From Boletus sp. NGJ (lineage: Eukaryota; Basidiomycota; Agaricomycetes; Boletales; Boletaceae): a DNA stretch of 64,000 nucleotides. A program made the translations under genes and the position numbers. Below are positions 21,067 to 33,804 of this stretch, one piece after another. How positions within the stretch are numbered: the first letter of the stretch is position 1; every line of letters begins with the position of its first letter. The notes under the pieces were generated by a model. The model was not told the DNA's origin. It searched no databases and saw only the letters and a program-made list of their open reading frames with translations. The DNA lies in NCBI GenBank assembly GCA_019096195.1, contig JAGTXK010000193.1, forward strand, positions 1 through 64,000, written 5' to 3'.

Positions 21067-22779
21067 TCATTCTATGTTAACTCCCCACAAACGTTTTATC
21101 ATCAACTGCAGGAGTACATCCTTCCCCGGTGTGCTGACGACACAAGCGACCTCCATTGACCCACCAAGACTGCCGTCGTGTACTGTTGGGTGCCCCAACC
21201 ATCCGTCGGGACCATTGCGGATTCCTTCACTCTCCATTCCAACTTGAGCAGGGACGGCGGTAGACTCGAGCAAGCCATGACATTGATGGGACTGCTCTAA
21301 AAGAGCCTGTACTCTGGATCTGTTTGCACCGGGAGCATATGTCGTTTGGTTTCCCCTCCGATCTACAACCAACATGCCACGTGTAATCTCAGCCGTCCTG
21401 GGACCACGCATTAATTCCCATTCAACTCGCTTCAATGTGACCGCGTACCTTTCAATGTCGAACCTTTTTTTGACGGCAGTCCAGCCAGGCGATAGCCCAG
21501 GCGAAGCATTTTCCTCAACGACAATCTTTGGGGGGTTTTCAATGGCACACCAAATAGTAACCACGTCATGAAGTTCTAGAGCATCGTTCCCGAAAGTGAT
21601 CATAATTTCTCTCGCGCGCTCACAGACTGAGCTTGTGAAGTGGATTAAAGGTGCCTTGCCTGAGCCGATGGAAGGCTTGAGGGTGGAATCAAATGTAGGG
21701 TCGACGTGCTGGATGTAGAACGGGAAAGGGAGTTCGTGCGGGGTTGTAACATCCAGCGTGGCTAGAAGGACCCGCTCTAGTGGGAGACCACTTCCTGGCA
21801 CCACAGGACAGAGCAACTCCTTCGCCGCAAACGGGTCGGCGAAAAAATTGACTGTACACATAAGACAGAAGATATTGATATGCGTAAGGAAACGATATCT
21901 TACACTCTGCAACAGGGGTGGTATTTCCTGGGACGTCCAAGGCACCACCCATCATGATAACTCGACCAATTCGCGTTTTTAGAGTTTGATGGTGCTCGCG
22001 GTTGAGCATGGCAAGGTTTGTCGGGGGTCCCAGAACAATGTATGTAATGCTTCTCTCGGGTCGTGATTCTAGAAGACCTAAGGCGACATTGATTGCTGAT
22101 TTTGTTGTCGTGACAAAATTAGAACCGAATTGATTATCCTTATCAGACGAGAGATTGAGGTCAGGGTGACGTGTAGTAATATTACTTAGACCATCTCTGC
22201 AGGGCGTTGAGAAATCCACAATGCCCTTCTGAGATGAGCAACTCACTTTCCATGGAAATACTGAGCAAAGTGGAGACCACCATTAAGTGGGCCTTGAGGC
22301 CCAAGAGCAAGGATTGGTGGAACGTCTGGGGTATAGTTCGGAAACCTTTCCTTATCCTCTGGGTGTGCGGCGATATGACGACCAACAGCTTGGTATAGCT
22401 TAAAAATGTTCGCACTATTGGCGAATGACAATGTTGAGCAAACGTCGGGCGAATAGCAGAATGACCCACTATGCCGCGTGGACATCAGTGTTGCCTGTAG
22501 GCCGGAATTCATTATTGCATTTCACTAGCTAGTAGGTCACACACCGAAAGTGACTATGATTGCAAGGATTTCGAGCTCGGGGGAGGCGAGTGCTAACAGG
22601 CTGAACAGCTAGGGATTAGAGAAACATGGATTTCCACATGACACCTTAAAATCCGAACATCGCTAGAACATCGTCTATACCAGGGTCTGTGTCAACTCCT
22701 CGCCCATGTCAGATGCACGATGCAAAATGGACATCAACTTGTGCTCACTAATGACTGGCGTCCTTGGTCGATTCGGCAT
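21067..22779 (-). CDS. Inosine/uridine-preferring nucleoside hydrolase
   Basis: Starts MPNRPRTPVI at 22779. After a first short intron it runs into IDTDPGIDDV, the calcium- and ribose-binding signature of IU nucleoside hydrolases. Further exons give LLALASPELEILAIIVTFGN, then DVHAAYANIFKLYQAVGRH (introns of about 50 nt on either side of the small DVHAAY exon), PPILALGPQGPLNGG, ITYIVLGPPTNLAML, IGRVIMMGGALDVPGNTTP, VNFFADPFAA and ALELHDVVTIWCAIENPP. The HDVV histidine is the usual active-site acid region. The enzyme cleaves the N-glycosidic bond of nucleosides in purine/pyrimidine salvage. It ends GVNIE at 21067. It is larger than bacterial forms because of a long C-terminal part, as in other fungi. 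Confidence 0.9.
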
Positions 22780-23243
22780 CCTATCCAAGAGCTTATCGGG
22801 AGGGTCTAAGCAAGGGACGAGTGAAGTCGATTCAGATGCTCGTGCCTGACGAATACATCCTATAAATGGGAGATAGGGGTGGCAGTGTGACTACTCTATT
22901 ACAGACTGTCGGAACTGTTCATTTCGGAATAGACTCTGTGGCAGGAGGTGGTCAGTGATAACAGCTTGGGAGAGTCACAAAAGGAGTCAGAGATCTTGGT
23001 GGAAAATGTCTCATCGGGCAAGCCCTCTGAAGTAGCAAATATTGAAGAATAACATCATACAGAAAACCATTGTAGAGGAAATACTCACAAGATGAAATAC
23101 ATGAATGAAGTTGACAAAGAGAGGTGCGAAAAGGATAAAGAGCGGGAATAACCGAAAAACTGTGCAGTAGGGTCACGGTGGCTGTCACGTCACGGGATTG
23201 AGTGGTGTGTGTATCTCGCGACGTCGAGCGACTTTTACCAACG
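22780..23243. promoter_or_regulatory. Divergent promoter region (nucleoside hydrolase / RACK1)
   Basis: A 464-bp gap between divergent genes. RACK1 is a highly expressed ribosomal gene, so the right part probably holds its core promoter. No unambiguous TATA box was found. Confidence 0.4.
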
Positions 23244-24403
23244 ATGGCGGAATCACTGCGCTTCCTTGGCTCACTGCCCGGCCACAAGGGCTGGGTAACC
23301 GCCATTGCGACCTCCTCAGAAAACCCAGAGATGATCCTGACTGCCTCCCGTGGTATTTATCTTCTTCACAACCCGTACTCTTTCTGGTATTGATAGTCCA
23401 TATCGCACACAGACAAGACTATCATCGTCTGGCAATTGACCCGTGACGAGGATACGTACGGCTTCCCAAAACGTATTTTGCACGGACACAACCACTTCGT
23501 CTCCGATATCGTCATCTCCTCCGATGGCCAGTTCGCCCTCTCCGCATCTTGGGATCACACTCTTCGTCTCTGGGACCTTAACACCGGTAAAACCACGCGT
23601 CGATTCGTTGGCCACACTTCGGATGTCCTTTCTGTCAGCTTCAGCGCTGATAACAGACAGATCGTTTCCGGGTCCCGTGACAGAACCATCAAGCTCTGGA
23701 ATACCCTCGGAGAGTGTAAATATGATATCAAGGATGATGGCCATACCGAGTGGTACGTGATCGCTAACAGCCCTCTTCTCTTCGTTCTGACTCTGTTCAT
23801 AGGGTATCTTGCGTGCGGTTTAGCCCAAACGTCATGAACCCCGTCATCGTGTCTTGCGGTTGGGACAAGGTCGTCAAGGTAGCGTCATTGAGTTTTGAAC
23901 TCTTATTGTGGATCCTCATTCCCGGTACAGGTCTGGGAACTCTCCAAGTTCAAGTTGAAGACAAACCACTACGGCCACACCGGCTATATCAACACTATCT
24001 CTGTCTCCCCCGATGGCTCCTTGGCTGCATCAGGTGGCAAGGATGGTATCACCATGCTCTGGGACTTGAACGAGGGCAAGCACCTCTACTCCCTCGAAGC
24101 GGGTGACATCGTCAACGCCCTCGTTTTCTCCCCCAACCGTTACTGGCTGTGCGCTGCCACTGCCAGCTGTGTTAAAATTTTTGATCTTGAGAGCAAGTAC
24201 GTTCCTTTACTTGCGAATCTGGTGTTCTGTGTGAACTTTCTTCTCCTAGATCGATCGTTGACGAGCTCAAGCCTGAGTTCGTAGACGTTGGCGCTAACTC
24301 TCGGGAGCCCGAATGTGTGTCGATCGCATGGTCTGCTGACGGTCAGACATTGTTTGGGGGCTTTACCGACAACCTCGTTCGTGTCTGGACTGTTACTGCT
24401 TAA
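23244..24403 (+). CDS. RACK1: RACK1 ribosomal scaffold protein (Asc1/Cpc2/Gib2)
   Basis: Starts [20 protein letters not shown] at 23244. Five exons are separated by short introns; the joints [40 protein letters not shown] and [15 protein letters not shown] are clear. Seven WD40 blades are visible (for example [52 protein letters not shown]), and it ends LVRVWTVTA at 24401. RACK1 sits on the head of the 40S ribosomal subunit. It couples translation and quality control to kinase and G-protein signalling, and in basidiomycete yeasts it acts as an atypical G-beta. At about 315 residues the length is exactly as expected. No intron-hosted snoRNA was recognised. Confidence 0.97.
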
Positions 24404-24594
24404 AATTCCTCATGGGAAGTTGTGCGAGGGAGGACGGGCGGGACATCCCCTGTGTATCATCGATCCTTTAACTGGCATATCAATTCATTACGATCTCATT
24501 TTTGCACGTCACGACGGTGCACAAATCAAAGCGGGAATAGGTTGACGACTCAAACAATCCAAATATAATATGCATTACTCTGCCTCGTCCTCCA

Positions 24595-25605
24595 TCATAT
24601 TGCGCCTCCGCTCGTTGAAGTCCCAGCGATCAAGGCCTCCGAAATCGATCTTGATAGCTCCGGAGGACAAGTTGACTTGAAGTTCACAGATGTGTGATAC
24701 TCGTGCTCGCCAGCTGTCTCCTCTTCAAGTTGGATGAGTTTTGCACGCGACACGGTGGAGAGACCCACTGACGTCGCTGTACCGTACATGTCTCCGCTCT
24801 GGCTAACAACGCGCACGCATTGATCGATGTTTGACTTGTTATCATATATCCATACATTCTTTCCTCGATAGAATTCTTGCCAGCCATGATAGTCTACGAG
24901 CCTGTGTGGGGGATCGATGCGGTTTGCGCCGTGAGGCGGGGTTGGCGATGGGCGAACATCAATATCGTTGAAAAGGCGCAAAGCCGTCAAGTTCGAGATG
25001 CCTGCTAGGAGCTCGCGCTCTTGTGGGGAAGAAGGATTTATGATGTGGAAGATCGCTGGAGGAGCATCTTCGTTCTCGCCATCAGCGCTATCGCCATCTT
25101 CATCCACGTTCAAGTTATCGGCGGGTTGGAGAGGCCGATTTGACGCGTCCTCGTCGCTTCCTAGGACAAGTTCCTTCTCGCTGTCCTGAAGACGGGTACA
25201 AAACGCTACCCAGGAAGGTTCGTCGGAAAAGTCAGTGCGAACAATCAGACCCAACTCAGGCGCATCGCGAGTAGTAACCCCATCCAGCGGGTCGGGATCA
25301 GTGGCGGATTCCGCAATGGAGGTCGCTTCTAGAAAGACATCCTGAGAGATTGAGCTGGTTAGAGCGGCTCAAGGAGACACCGGAGGCATACTTACATCCA
25401 ACGGTTCGCACAGCGAGTCCAAGCCACCTGACCCTACTGCGGTCCAGAGTTGTTGCGCTACCCTCAATTTCCACCTTCTGCGACCCTCTGCTGGGTAACG
25501 TCGCTTCGCTTCAGCGTAGTTTCGCTGACCGAGCTCGTGAGCACCGATTCCTTTGACGAGCACTTCTGCACTCACGAGAATGTACAGAACGAGAGGTGAG
25601 GACAT
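24595..25605 (-). CDS. DUF6924-like protein
   Basis: Two exons. The first starts MSSPLVLYILVSAEVLVKG at 25605 and has a KRRYPAEGRRRWKL segment; a 50-60 nt intron (GTAAGT...CTCAG, near 25340-25395) joins CEPLD to DVFLEATSIAESA. The second has LGLIVRTDFSDEPSW, an acidic insert (SDEDASNRPL to GENEDAPP), FHIINPSSPQERELLAG and CVRVVSQSGDMYGTATSVGL, ending near STSGGAI. The VRTDFSD...W block is typical of DUF6924, a domain of unknown function found in bacteria and basidiomycetes. The hydrophobic N-terminus could be a weak signal sequence, but it is followed closely by charged residues. No function is proposed. Confidence 0.65.
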
Positions 25606-26118
25606 CGCCGACCGAGCTCAGGTGAATTCACACTTCGGTTGTAAGATCGCAGATTCAATGAATGTTCGGGCCCGTCTTTCAATTGCCAACTGTCTAGTGA
25701 CACAGTGCCACGCCGCGGTTCTCCGTCCGTACGCACGGGGATACTAGACTCGGTCCGCATGATCACCTCGCCATCATTTACCTCTACACCTAACCCCACT
25801 CGTCTATTCCAGAGCGCCACTCGCATGAACTTGTTTCCGCGGCACCTTACGTTGCATCTCTTCGATTGGTCACCGCGAGGGAACCGAAGCGGATACGGAC
25901 ATCGTGGTTCGTTCCAGGTTCCTGCCGCTGCGGATGCTGATATCGGTTGTCCGTCAAATAACAGAAGATGAGAACCAAGTACGGTTTCATCTCCATATAT
26001 GTACTATATCCGCCATGCCAGAACCGGAACAACTATACCCATCGATATAATCAGCAAACCTACAGTGTGGTTCTTGGTCTCCAAATTTCCCTGATCAGCT
26101 CAGGCGTTTGCACAAGAA
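25606..26118. promoter_or_regulatory. Divergent promoter region (DUF6924-like / sugar transporter)
   Basis: A 513-bp gap between divergent genes with no supported exon. Nothing specific is seen in it. Confidence 0.4.
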
Positions 26119-28188
26119 ATGGCGCCTCCCAAGGGAACAACTGGTGTGTTCTGTCCTTTGGCGGCTCGGGACCATTCACCTATCCATGATGTTACTGTTC
26201 AGGATCTCAGCTCAGCCGACGACAATGGGCTTATGCTTTCGCCCTCGTGACGACACTTTTCTTTACTTGTAAGTTGTGTGTCGATTCCACTCCGTAGGAC
26301 CAAAATTTTAACGGGCACAACAGGGGGTTTTGCTTATGGCGTGAGCGTTACACTGTCGCATCCACAAAGCTGGATGCCAACGGCAGTCTTCGTTAGCTTC
26401 TTGATGTCCTCAATGCTCACTTTCAAACCGTGTTCGGTATATCGAAGCTACAGAGCACTATGCTTCAGCTTGCTTATTTCGTGAGCAAACCAGGCGTGCA
26501 GATACACAATTTCGTTTGACGAAAGCGTATCAGGGAGCATACTTTGTGTGGGCACCTTTCGCAGGCTTCTTTGTGAGCCCTTCTTTTGATAGGCTCGGAT
26601 GGCGCTAACCCTGAACAGATGAAACGGGTAGGATACAAGGTAACTTGTTCTGAGGAAAGTATTTTCTTGATATTGATCAGATGGATAGAAAGGCATTCAT
26701 ATCGGTTTAACTTTGTATTCGGTTGGTGCTATATTCTTTTGGCCATCTGCCAAGTTCGAGAAATATGGTGGATTCGTTGGAAGTACTTTTGTCATCGGTG
26801 CGTGATTCGTCCCTTTTGCGCGGACATCGTTTTGAATGGGTCATGATCATCATGTCCTAGGCTGTGGTCTGTCTACTCTTGAGGTCGCAGCAAATTCCTA
26901 CATTTCGGTTTTGGGAAGTCCTCAATATGCAGCTGCGCGTCTCAATTTCAGTCAAGGCTTCCAAGGAGTGGCTTCCTTTGCCGGACCTCTCATTGCAGCG
27001 CGATGGTTCTTCACGGGCGCGAATGCAACCTCTCTTGGTACAGTACAGTGGTGTGTTCCTTATACCCCTTTCTATGCAAGCGATCGAAAAGCTGACCCAA
27101 ATGTGTAGGGTTTATCTCGCTGTCGCGGGCCTTGGTATCGTTCTTAATATATTGTTCTTGTATGTCGCCTCTATCTTTCACCGTTCCCATTTTGTGACGT
27201 TCTTCAGCTTCGCGACTCTACCTGAAATAACTGAGGATGCCCTTGTTGAGGAGATGCAAGACGCGGGAATTCAGGACGACCAAGGCCCATTCTGGAAGCA
27301 GTACCACTGCATCTTTGGTTTTGTCGCACAAACCGCCTACGTGTGAGTTTTCAGCGAACTTTTTGGCGGATTTTGTGACTGACGCTGCACTCAGTGGAGC
27401 GCAAGTCGGCGTAGCTGCTTTTGCTGTAAACTTCTTCATTGATCAAGGAGTTGGTATCAGCCCACCGAAAGCGAGCGATTTGTTCTCCTTCTGCCAAATC
27501 ACTTTCACTGTTGGGACGGTAAGGTTCTCTGTCAGCGATTGGCATGGATTTGACATTCGTTCCTAGATTCGTCGGTGTGGTGATCTTGAACTTCGTCGAC
27601 CCAGCTCTCTTGCTTGCGATCTACGCCTTCTTCTGCAGCTTGTTTAGTCTCTTGATTTCACAACTTCCAGGGTATGGTGGTGTCGGGTGTCTATTCGCCC
27701 TGTTCTTCTTCGAGTCTATCTGCTATCCATGTATTTTCACCCTCGGCACCAAGAACCTTGGCAGACACACAAAGAAGGGGTCGGGTTTGATTGTCATGGT
27801 GAGTACATTTCCATGTACTAACCTGCCAGCTTACAAGTTGATACAGGGAGTCGGAGGCGGTGCCTGGTACCCGTCGGCGCAGGGTGCATTGGCCGATTTG
27901 ACATACACTCGTCGGTCATATCTTGTTCCAATGTCAGGATACATTGCAATGATGTTATACGCCATGTAAGTGCCGATATGTTCTCGTAGAATGCTAGTTC
28001 CTGATGCTCCTCTCAGTGGCCTTGTGATCGACCAGGCAAGGAAGAATGGCTTCACGATCAGAAATCGAGATGAACTGTCCGAGAAGAAAGCAGCATTAGA
28101 AAATAATGCCCTGACTGCCAACGAGATTGCTACTTCAGACACCCCACAAGAGAAAAGTGGTTCGCGTGAGTTCCTGGGAGAGGTATGA
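26119..28188 (+). CDS. FucP-type (FHS) sugar transporter of the major facilitator superfamily
   Basis: Starts MAPPKGTTG at 26119. About a dozen short introns, several of them breaking the gene into exons of 30-90 nt, give a membrane protein with RRQWAYAFALVTTLFF, WGFAYGLLDVLNAHFQTVFG, GAYFVWAPFAGFF, GLTLYSVGAIFFWPSAKFEK, GCGLSTLEVAANSYISVLGS, GFQGVASFAGPLIAARWFF, GAQVGVAAFAVNFFIDQGVG, LPGYGGVGCLFALFFFESIC and GVGGGAWYPSAQGALAD, and a cytosolic tail ending REFLGEV. The ANSY / FSQGFQG region is the signature of the fucose/glucose/galactose:H+ symporter (FHS) family. It probably imports a hexose across the plasma membrane. All splice joints I checked keep the frame. Confidence 0.88.
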
Positions 28189-28333
28189 GAATGGATGTAC
28201 GGATAATTAAAGCTTATTCCGTGCTCCGAGGATTTAACGACATTCCGGACGTATACCAATCAAATCCCAACAAATATCTATCAGACGTCAGCTACCTAGC
28301 GATAAGTAAACATGTGGTTGGCAGCGTCCGTGA

Positions 28334-28981
28334 CTAAACTGCCGACGTTCTTGAGCCTGCTAAACGGTCTACGACCTACAACAACCCTGTCAATGGTTGA
28401 TTGGACGCGCTCGACAAGAATTACTCACCGGTCGTATGTAGGGCAGTGACAAGAAGGTGCCGACGAAAGGGAGCTGTCGCAAGAACGTGAGGACGACGGG
28501 AAAGAAGTCGCTAGATCATAAATATGTGAGAGACGCGTGAAATTTATTTCCAGCGGCCATCCCTACCCAAAGAGATTTAAGAATCCAAAGGTCTCTACGA
28601 TCATCCCAATGAACGGGTATTTGATAAAGACGAGCAGAACGCCACCGAGGAAGCATATCGTTCCACGCAATTTTTGCTTGCGGGCAAAGAAATAAAACGT
28701 TTTATGGGGCCCAATGATGAGTGTGAGGCCTGAGAGGAACAATATCTAGGGTGGAAGGTGAAGGTGAGCGTTTGAGTGTCCGGACAGGTTGGCGCGATGG
28801 TACACTGACATTGCCGAGTGCAAGCAGAGCAGCGTCAAAGAAGAGCATTACCCCCAAGAACATGAACAGGGTCCCAAACGTCGTGAGTGCGACACCGATC
28901 TCTGCATGGAAAAATGGTCAATTAGACAGGCAGGCGAGCGAAGCCAAGAAAGAACCGACTTTGTGCATCAGAGAGCCACAT
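28334..28981 (-). CDS. GOT1: GOT1 Golgi transport protein
   Basis: A small five-exon gene whose exons are each too short to stand out as open frames. Starts MWLSDAQ at 28981, then [114 protein letters not shown] and [13 protein letters not shown], stopping at 28334. All splice sites are GT-AG. The four membrane segments and the IGxxLTxFG / GPxxTFxFF pattern match Got1, a tetraspanning protein of ER-Golgi vesicles that supports COPII traffic and fusion. Full length is about 140 residues, as in other eukaryotes. Confidence 0.93.
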
Positions 28982-29482
28982 TGTCACAGGATGTGTTTGG
29001 CGATGGTCAAAGGGTGAGTAACGGTGAGCTCGTCGTGCAGGTCACTGCTTGAACTTGTCGCGTGCGCAGATTGCACGGATGGCCACGTCACTGCCACTAC
29101 CATAGTCGTGGCACTACCAGTTCATTTGTCAGTTCAAGAAACTCATCTAGTTCGACGGTAGTGGAGACCTCGAACCGGACGCTCGTCTTAGCATGCTCTA
29201 CATTACGAAGCGGGTAGTTGACAGCACACGACATTGCAATTCGCACAAATCAATTCAGATTGATTGTGAGCAGATGGTAGAACGACCACCACTCCAGCTC
29301 GTAGTCGTGACCTCACCCAGAACATTAGGAACGTACATATGGTATCGTCGCCGATATTTAATAGTATAATGATGCATAACGGTCCATTGGTAATGCAGTT
29401 TTACAATAGAAAGGATAGAAAGCTGAATAAATGAAGCTTTCGAGGGTTGTTCAATGTCTGGGTATCGAGGACCTGCGTGCTC
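28982..29482. other. Intergenic, GOT1 promoter and 3' flank of the next gene
   Basis: A 501-bp gap between two minus-strand genes. It should contain the GOT1 promoter and the 3' UTR of the gene on its right. I see no further feature. Confidence 0.4.
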
Positions 29483-30877
29483 CTAACAAACCATTCCACC
29501 TTCTCGCTTCTGTAGTTCCCTAGCAGCGATGACTCTGTCATATGACTCCTTCAACGGACTTCTATGCATGAGAATAGACATGTGGGCGCTCAGATAAGGA
29601 GGCGGTAACAGTGGATGAACTGCCTCCAAACCGACGGAAATGCTAGCAGGGGGAAAGTGGGCAGTGTACTGCGGAGTGGATGGACGTGTGGCCGGGAGGT
29701 ATGCCAGTGAGGATAGTGCTTGGACAGACGATGAAGAACTGGAGGATATCGAGGAGAGTGTTCGGTGGCGGTCGTGCGCTCTCCCGAAGAAATGAGATTG
29801 TATCTGCGACTGACTCGGAAGCGTGGCTACCGAACGCACAGAAGAAACTGAGGTTCGACGATTTGGTGAAAACTGTGCACATGTCGTCTTCACGCTGGAT
29901 GGGGAAGTGGATAGCTTCTCGGCCTGATCACGACCTGGTGACGACACGGGGGATGCTTCCGAGGTGACGGTCAACGGAGAAAGGGGAACCACTTTGGGTG
30001 ACATAGGCACACCCTGGCCAAATGATTGTCCCCGGATCAGAGGGTGTGGACGTAACGGTGCTTCCGATCTACTGGTGGTAGAATGCATGGAGGGAGGCCG
30101 TGTCATCGATAAACGTTTGTTTGATGAATGATGTGTGCGATGAATGGGGGAAGTGTTCGCTGAGCGTGTCTGCATGACGCGTGGTTCAGTGAATTGAGGA
30201 GCTGACTCTGTCTGAGTAGATGGTGGCGCAGCGGCTGCTTGCGAAGCTTGAGGCCCACGTGCAGCTGACACAGATATCTTCGCGGGCGCTTCTGGAGCAC
30301 GGATAGTGGGCACGCGAGACAACGATTGAGGTTGCGCCCGCGGTGTATCTGGACGAGGTATGAACTCGTCGACGGATGGGCCCGTGGATACAAACTTGCG
30401 TTGGTCGACGGGTGTGTGGACACTCTCCGAACCAATACTGTTTGGTGTCACAACACCGCTCTCGCTGGACACCCATTCGTCGTCGTCGTCCACGGGAGGG
30501 CTAGCAAGAGTGAAACCAGCCTTTGTCTTTCCCCCCTGCTGGCGTTGGGTCGGAGGTGGTGCATAACGGTGAGCCTGTAGGTGTTCTCTGGAAGCTATCC
30601 GTGCCGTGCTGTTCACTCGCGGAAGGGGTGACGTATTTCGTGAATGCGACTGGGGGAATTTTTTTTTTTTTTAGAAAAAAAAAAGGATGATAAATCAGGG
30701 GAAACGTACTTCGTGACTATAGCCGGCTTTCCTTGTCTTTTCGAGTTGCTTTGGCGGTGGTGAGTCTTTCTGAGTAAGGTGTAGATTCAATGCAGCCTTG
30801 GAGGAACCGGTTGAGGAGGAGCGGGAATGAGTGCGGGGAAGACCAGTTGCGCCTGCACGATGAGCCTTTGGCGCCAT
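29483..30877 (-). CDS. Ser/Pro-rich protein, possibly TCO89-like
   Basis: Two exons. The start MAPKAHRAGATGLPRTHSRS at 30877 is preferred; an in-frame ATG at 30922 would add 15 residues. The intron contains T14 and A10 runs (about 30659-30684) and joins KAGYSHE to SHSRNTSPLPRVNSTARI. The rest is low-complexity with KAGFTLASPP-DDDDEWVSSESG, a pattern like that in fungal TCO89 subunits of TORC1, many Ser/Thr-Pro sites, and a conserved-looking tail HMSILMHRSPLKESYDRV then a basic end. If it is TCO89, it would act at the vacuole with TORC1. That is a weak similarity from memory; otherwise unknown. Confidence 0.55.
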
Positions 30878-31349
30878 GGATGTATGTGAGTGGTATGAAT
30901 TGGTTCTCCGCCGTTTACCCACTCTTTATATCATTACGCTGGTTGCTTATCGCACTCGACCGACTTTCATACGACTGTCATCTCGACGAGCGATAGGGCG
31001 AGGGCACATCTAGACCCACAAGGCAGAGATCAGCGCAAATGGCTATGCGTCGTTCTAGACTTGTACCATCTTGCTCCTATCTATCGCACCCAGTCTTCTT
31101 GCAAACCTGTACTTCCAATGCGGGGCTCGCTGTTTCATCTCCACGTTTGAACGGGCGGGTATGTTTCATGCAAGTGCTTGATCCCGGAAATTAAAGTACT
31201 GCCATCCTTGCACTGGCATTGGGAATTGAGTTGTACTGTGTATCTGATTAGATTAGACGTGCTATGAAACGTGGTAAAATAATATTTCCCGCGTCTCAGT
31301 TACTGTACTCCAAACTATCTCTCCACATTGACGAGCCTAGGCTGGCATC
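30878..31349. promoter_or_regulatory. Divergent promoter region (Ser/Pro-rich protein / UTP6)
   Basis: A 472-bp gap between divergent genes with no supported exon. No specific element was recognised. Confidence 0.4.
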
Positions 31350-33804
31350 ATGGAGAGAGTGCACTTTCAACAAGAGCAGGCAAGTCCAGAGCAGGCTTCT
31401 TTGCGAAATGCATCTCATTCAACAAACAGATGCTCGCAGAGCTCAAGGATCTAGTTCAGAAAAGCCTCTTCACCCAAGTGCGCTAGCCTTGTACAGTTCC
31501 AACGTTGGAGCAAAGACTCATGTCTCGTGTCGTGTAGGCTGAAGTGAAGCAAATCTTAAAAAAACGAACTCAGTTTGAAACTGCCCTCGTGCGTCGGGTC
31601 GCAAAGAAGAGCGATTTTTTGCGGTATGCCGCGTATGAAATGGGCCTCGAACAGTTGCGACGAAAACGACTCCAACGGTTGAGTATGTGCTCGGCCCCGT
31701 ATCTTATGTTATCAACGGTGTTCACGCTACTTTCCAGACCTTCCAAAGTCAAAGTCGACGATATCGGACTACGCACTCGTCCGGAGGCAGTTTCAGATAT
31801 TCGAGCGTGCACTCAAGAGGTTCAAGTCTGACATTGGACTCTGGATACAGTATATCCAGGTGGCGAAACGCGAAGGAGCACGCGCTTTAGTGGGACGAAT
31901 CACTGCACGGTAGGACCCAGTGCTTTCTGGCCAGGAAATGCCGCTAACCTCGGGTGGGGTGCTCAGCGCTCTGCAACTGCACCCTCATGTTCCCTCCTTT
32001 TACATTTTGGCTGCATCACACGAGTTATCGCACACGTCACCGTCTGCCGCTCGCTCTTTGCTACAGCGCGGGCTTCGGCTTAATTCAGACAACATGGACA
32101 TGTGGAGGGAGTACATCCGGATGGAACTTGGCTTCGTTGAAGGGATGCGAAGACGGTGGAGTGTTTTGGGAATTGACTCGAAGGAAGATCAGGGACCACA
32201 GGTAGGGAAAGGAGTCGAGCCCGACATCGACATGGGCGGTGATGATGACGCCATTGTCATTGACGAGCAGGGGGAAAAGCCACCAGACGAAGTCATAGCT
32301 GCTGAGAAGGGTGGCGATGAAGGCGAAGCTGCACGCAAAGCGATCATGGATGGTGCCATCGTCAAGTCCGCTTTATCCAGTGCAGCAAAGGGTGTGTATT
32401 CTATGCTGCATCCTTGGAATAGGACTTGATCAAGTTTTCCTTCAAGCATTGCCCACGGTAGAGCTCTTTGTCGAACTCGAAGCGCTCATTCGCAATTATC
32501 CGTGCCAGCTCCGTCTTCGTACCACACTAGTGGACCATGTCTATGCTCTTCTGCAAGAAGCGTTGCCCGATGATCCTCGTGCGATCCAAATGCATGCTAC
32601 TAGACAACTCCGTGAACTTATCCTCCCAAAAGAAGACGGCAAAGATATTGTCGAAGGTGATCCTCATTTCGTAGATAGTGAAAAACTAATCGATGCACTC
32701 CAATCCGCTAACGAGCGGCTTACAATGGCCGTAAAGGCCTCCTGGGGAACTTACACGAGGAGTGACACCCATACTGCTACTCGTCCCAACATGTCAGAGA
32801 TATATGCTGATTTTGTATTGGAATGGTGTCGGTCTCCAACGCTTGAGCCCAGATTGGTGAGGCAGCTTCTTGCTCTCGCTCTTGTGTCTCTACCTAATCA
32901 CGACTACGTCACAGAAACAGTATTTAATGGGGTCTCTACAGGTCCTGGCACAGGGCCCCAGTGCACTACCAGTCCTGCAAGCCACGCACATACGTTTACT
33001 CTTACGTGGCAACACATCGCCGAGTAGAACATTGAAAATCGCCAGGGAGTATTCAGCTATCTCTGCCTCTCCTGGTGTATGGCTGGCCCGGCTAGATGCA
33101 GAGGAGGCGTGGGCGTGCGACCCGGACGATATCAAGTCAGCTTGGGCATCTGCACGAGCCGCAGTGGTTGCCAGCCAGGATGTTGACGGCGCTGAAAAAA
33201 TCTGGCTATGGGGACTCGACCACCAGTCAAGTAACACAGAGGATCGACAAGCTGTCTACGAGGTAAAACTATCCTTGTACATATGTTTCCGATCACTGAC
33301 ACGAATCCGCCACGCAACGAATAGGATCTGTTGAACCACAGCATGAAAAATTCGGTCACACGGGCTGTGCACGAGAGCTTGCTCCTTCGATATGTTTCTG
33401 AGGCGATATACTCTCAGGGAACCGAGGCCGCCACGCGCCTCAAGTTGATACGGCACATTTCCAGCGCGTATCTTACCACCGCAGCCGTCTGGGAGCGCGT
33501 CTTCACGCTCGAACGTGCACGCGACGGCCTTGCAGAGAAGCCGCTTCTTCGCGCAGTGTACGAATACTGGCGAGCTGTGGACGGGATCTCTGCAGCAACA
33601 GCTTGGGCTGAGTGGTTAATGGACCATGGGGATGGCAAAGGGGCGACACAGGTCATCTCAAATGCGATGGTACAATTGGGTACCGAGGACAAGATTCGGT
33701 TGACCGAGACGTGGAATTCACGGCTAACAGGGAGCCAGACGAAAAACAAGGATGGCGACGGTTCTGAGGAGGAAGATTTACCATTGAGACTGGAGACAAG
33801 TTGA
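31350..33804 (+). CDS. UTP6: UTP6, U3 snoRNP/SSU processome HAT-repeat protein
   Basis: Starts MERVHFQQEQ at 31350. The next exons read MLAELKDLVQKSLFTQ, then EVKQILKKRTQFETALVRR, FLRYAAYEMGLEQLRRKRLQ, then DYALVRRQFQIFERALKRFK and DIGLWIQYIQVAKREGA, the classical Utp6 start with HAT repeats. Middle exons give LHPHVPSFYILAASHEL, ARSLLQRGLRLNSDNMDMWR and EYIRMELGFVEGMRRRW, followed by an acidic insert. The last exon (33328-33804) ends with an acidic DGDGSEEEDLPLR tail. Utp6 is part of the UTP-B complex in the nucleolus and is needed for 18S rRNA processing. Its length, near 650 residues, fits. Convergent with RPL12 at a spacing of 228 bp. Confidence 0.9.

Noticed and set aside
12001-28188. A secondary-metabolite or sugar-utilisation cluster (HET, SDR, nucleoside hydrolase, transporter)
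   Set aside because: Housekeeping genes (BUB2, RACK1) are interleaved, strands alternate, and there is no backbone synthase or pathway-specific regulator.
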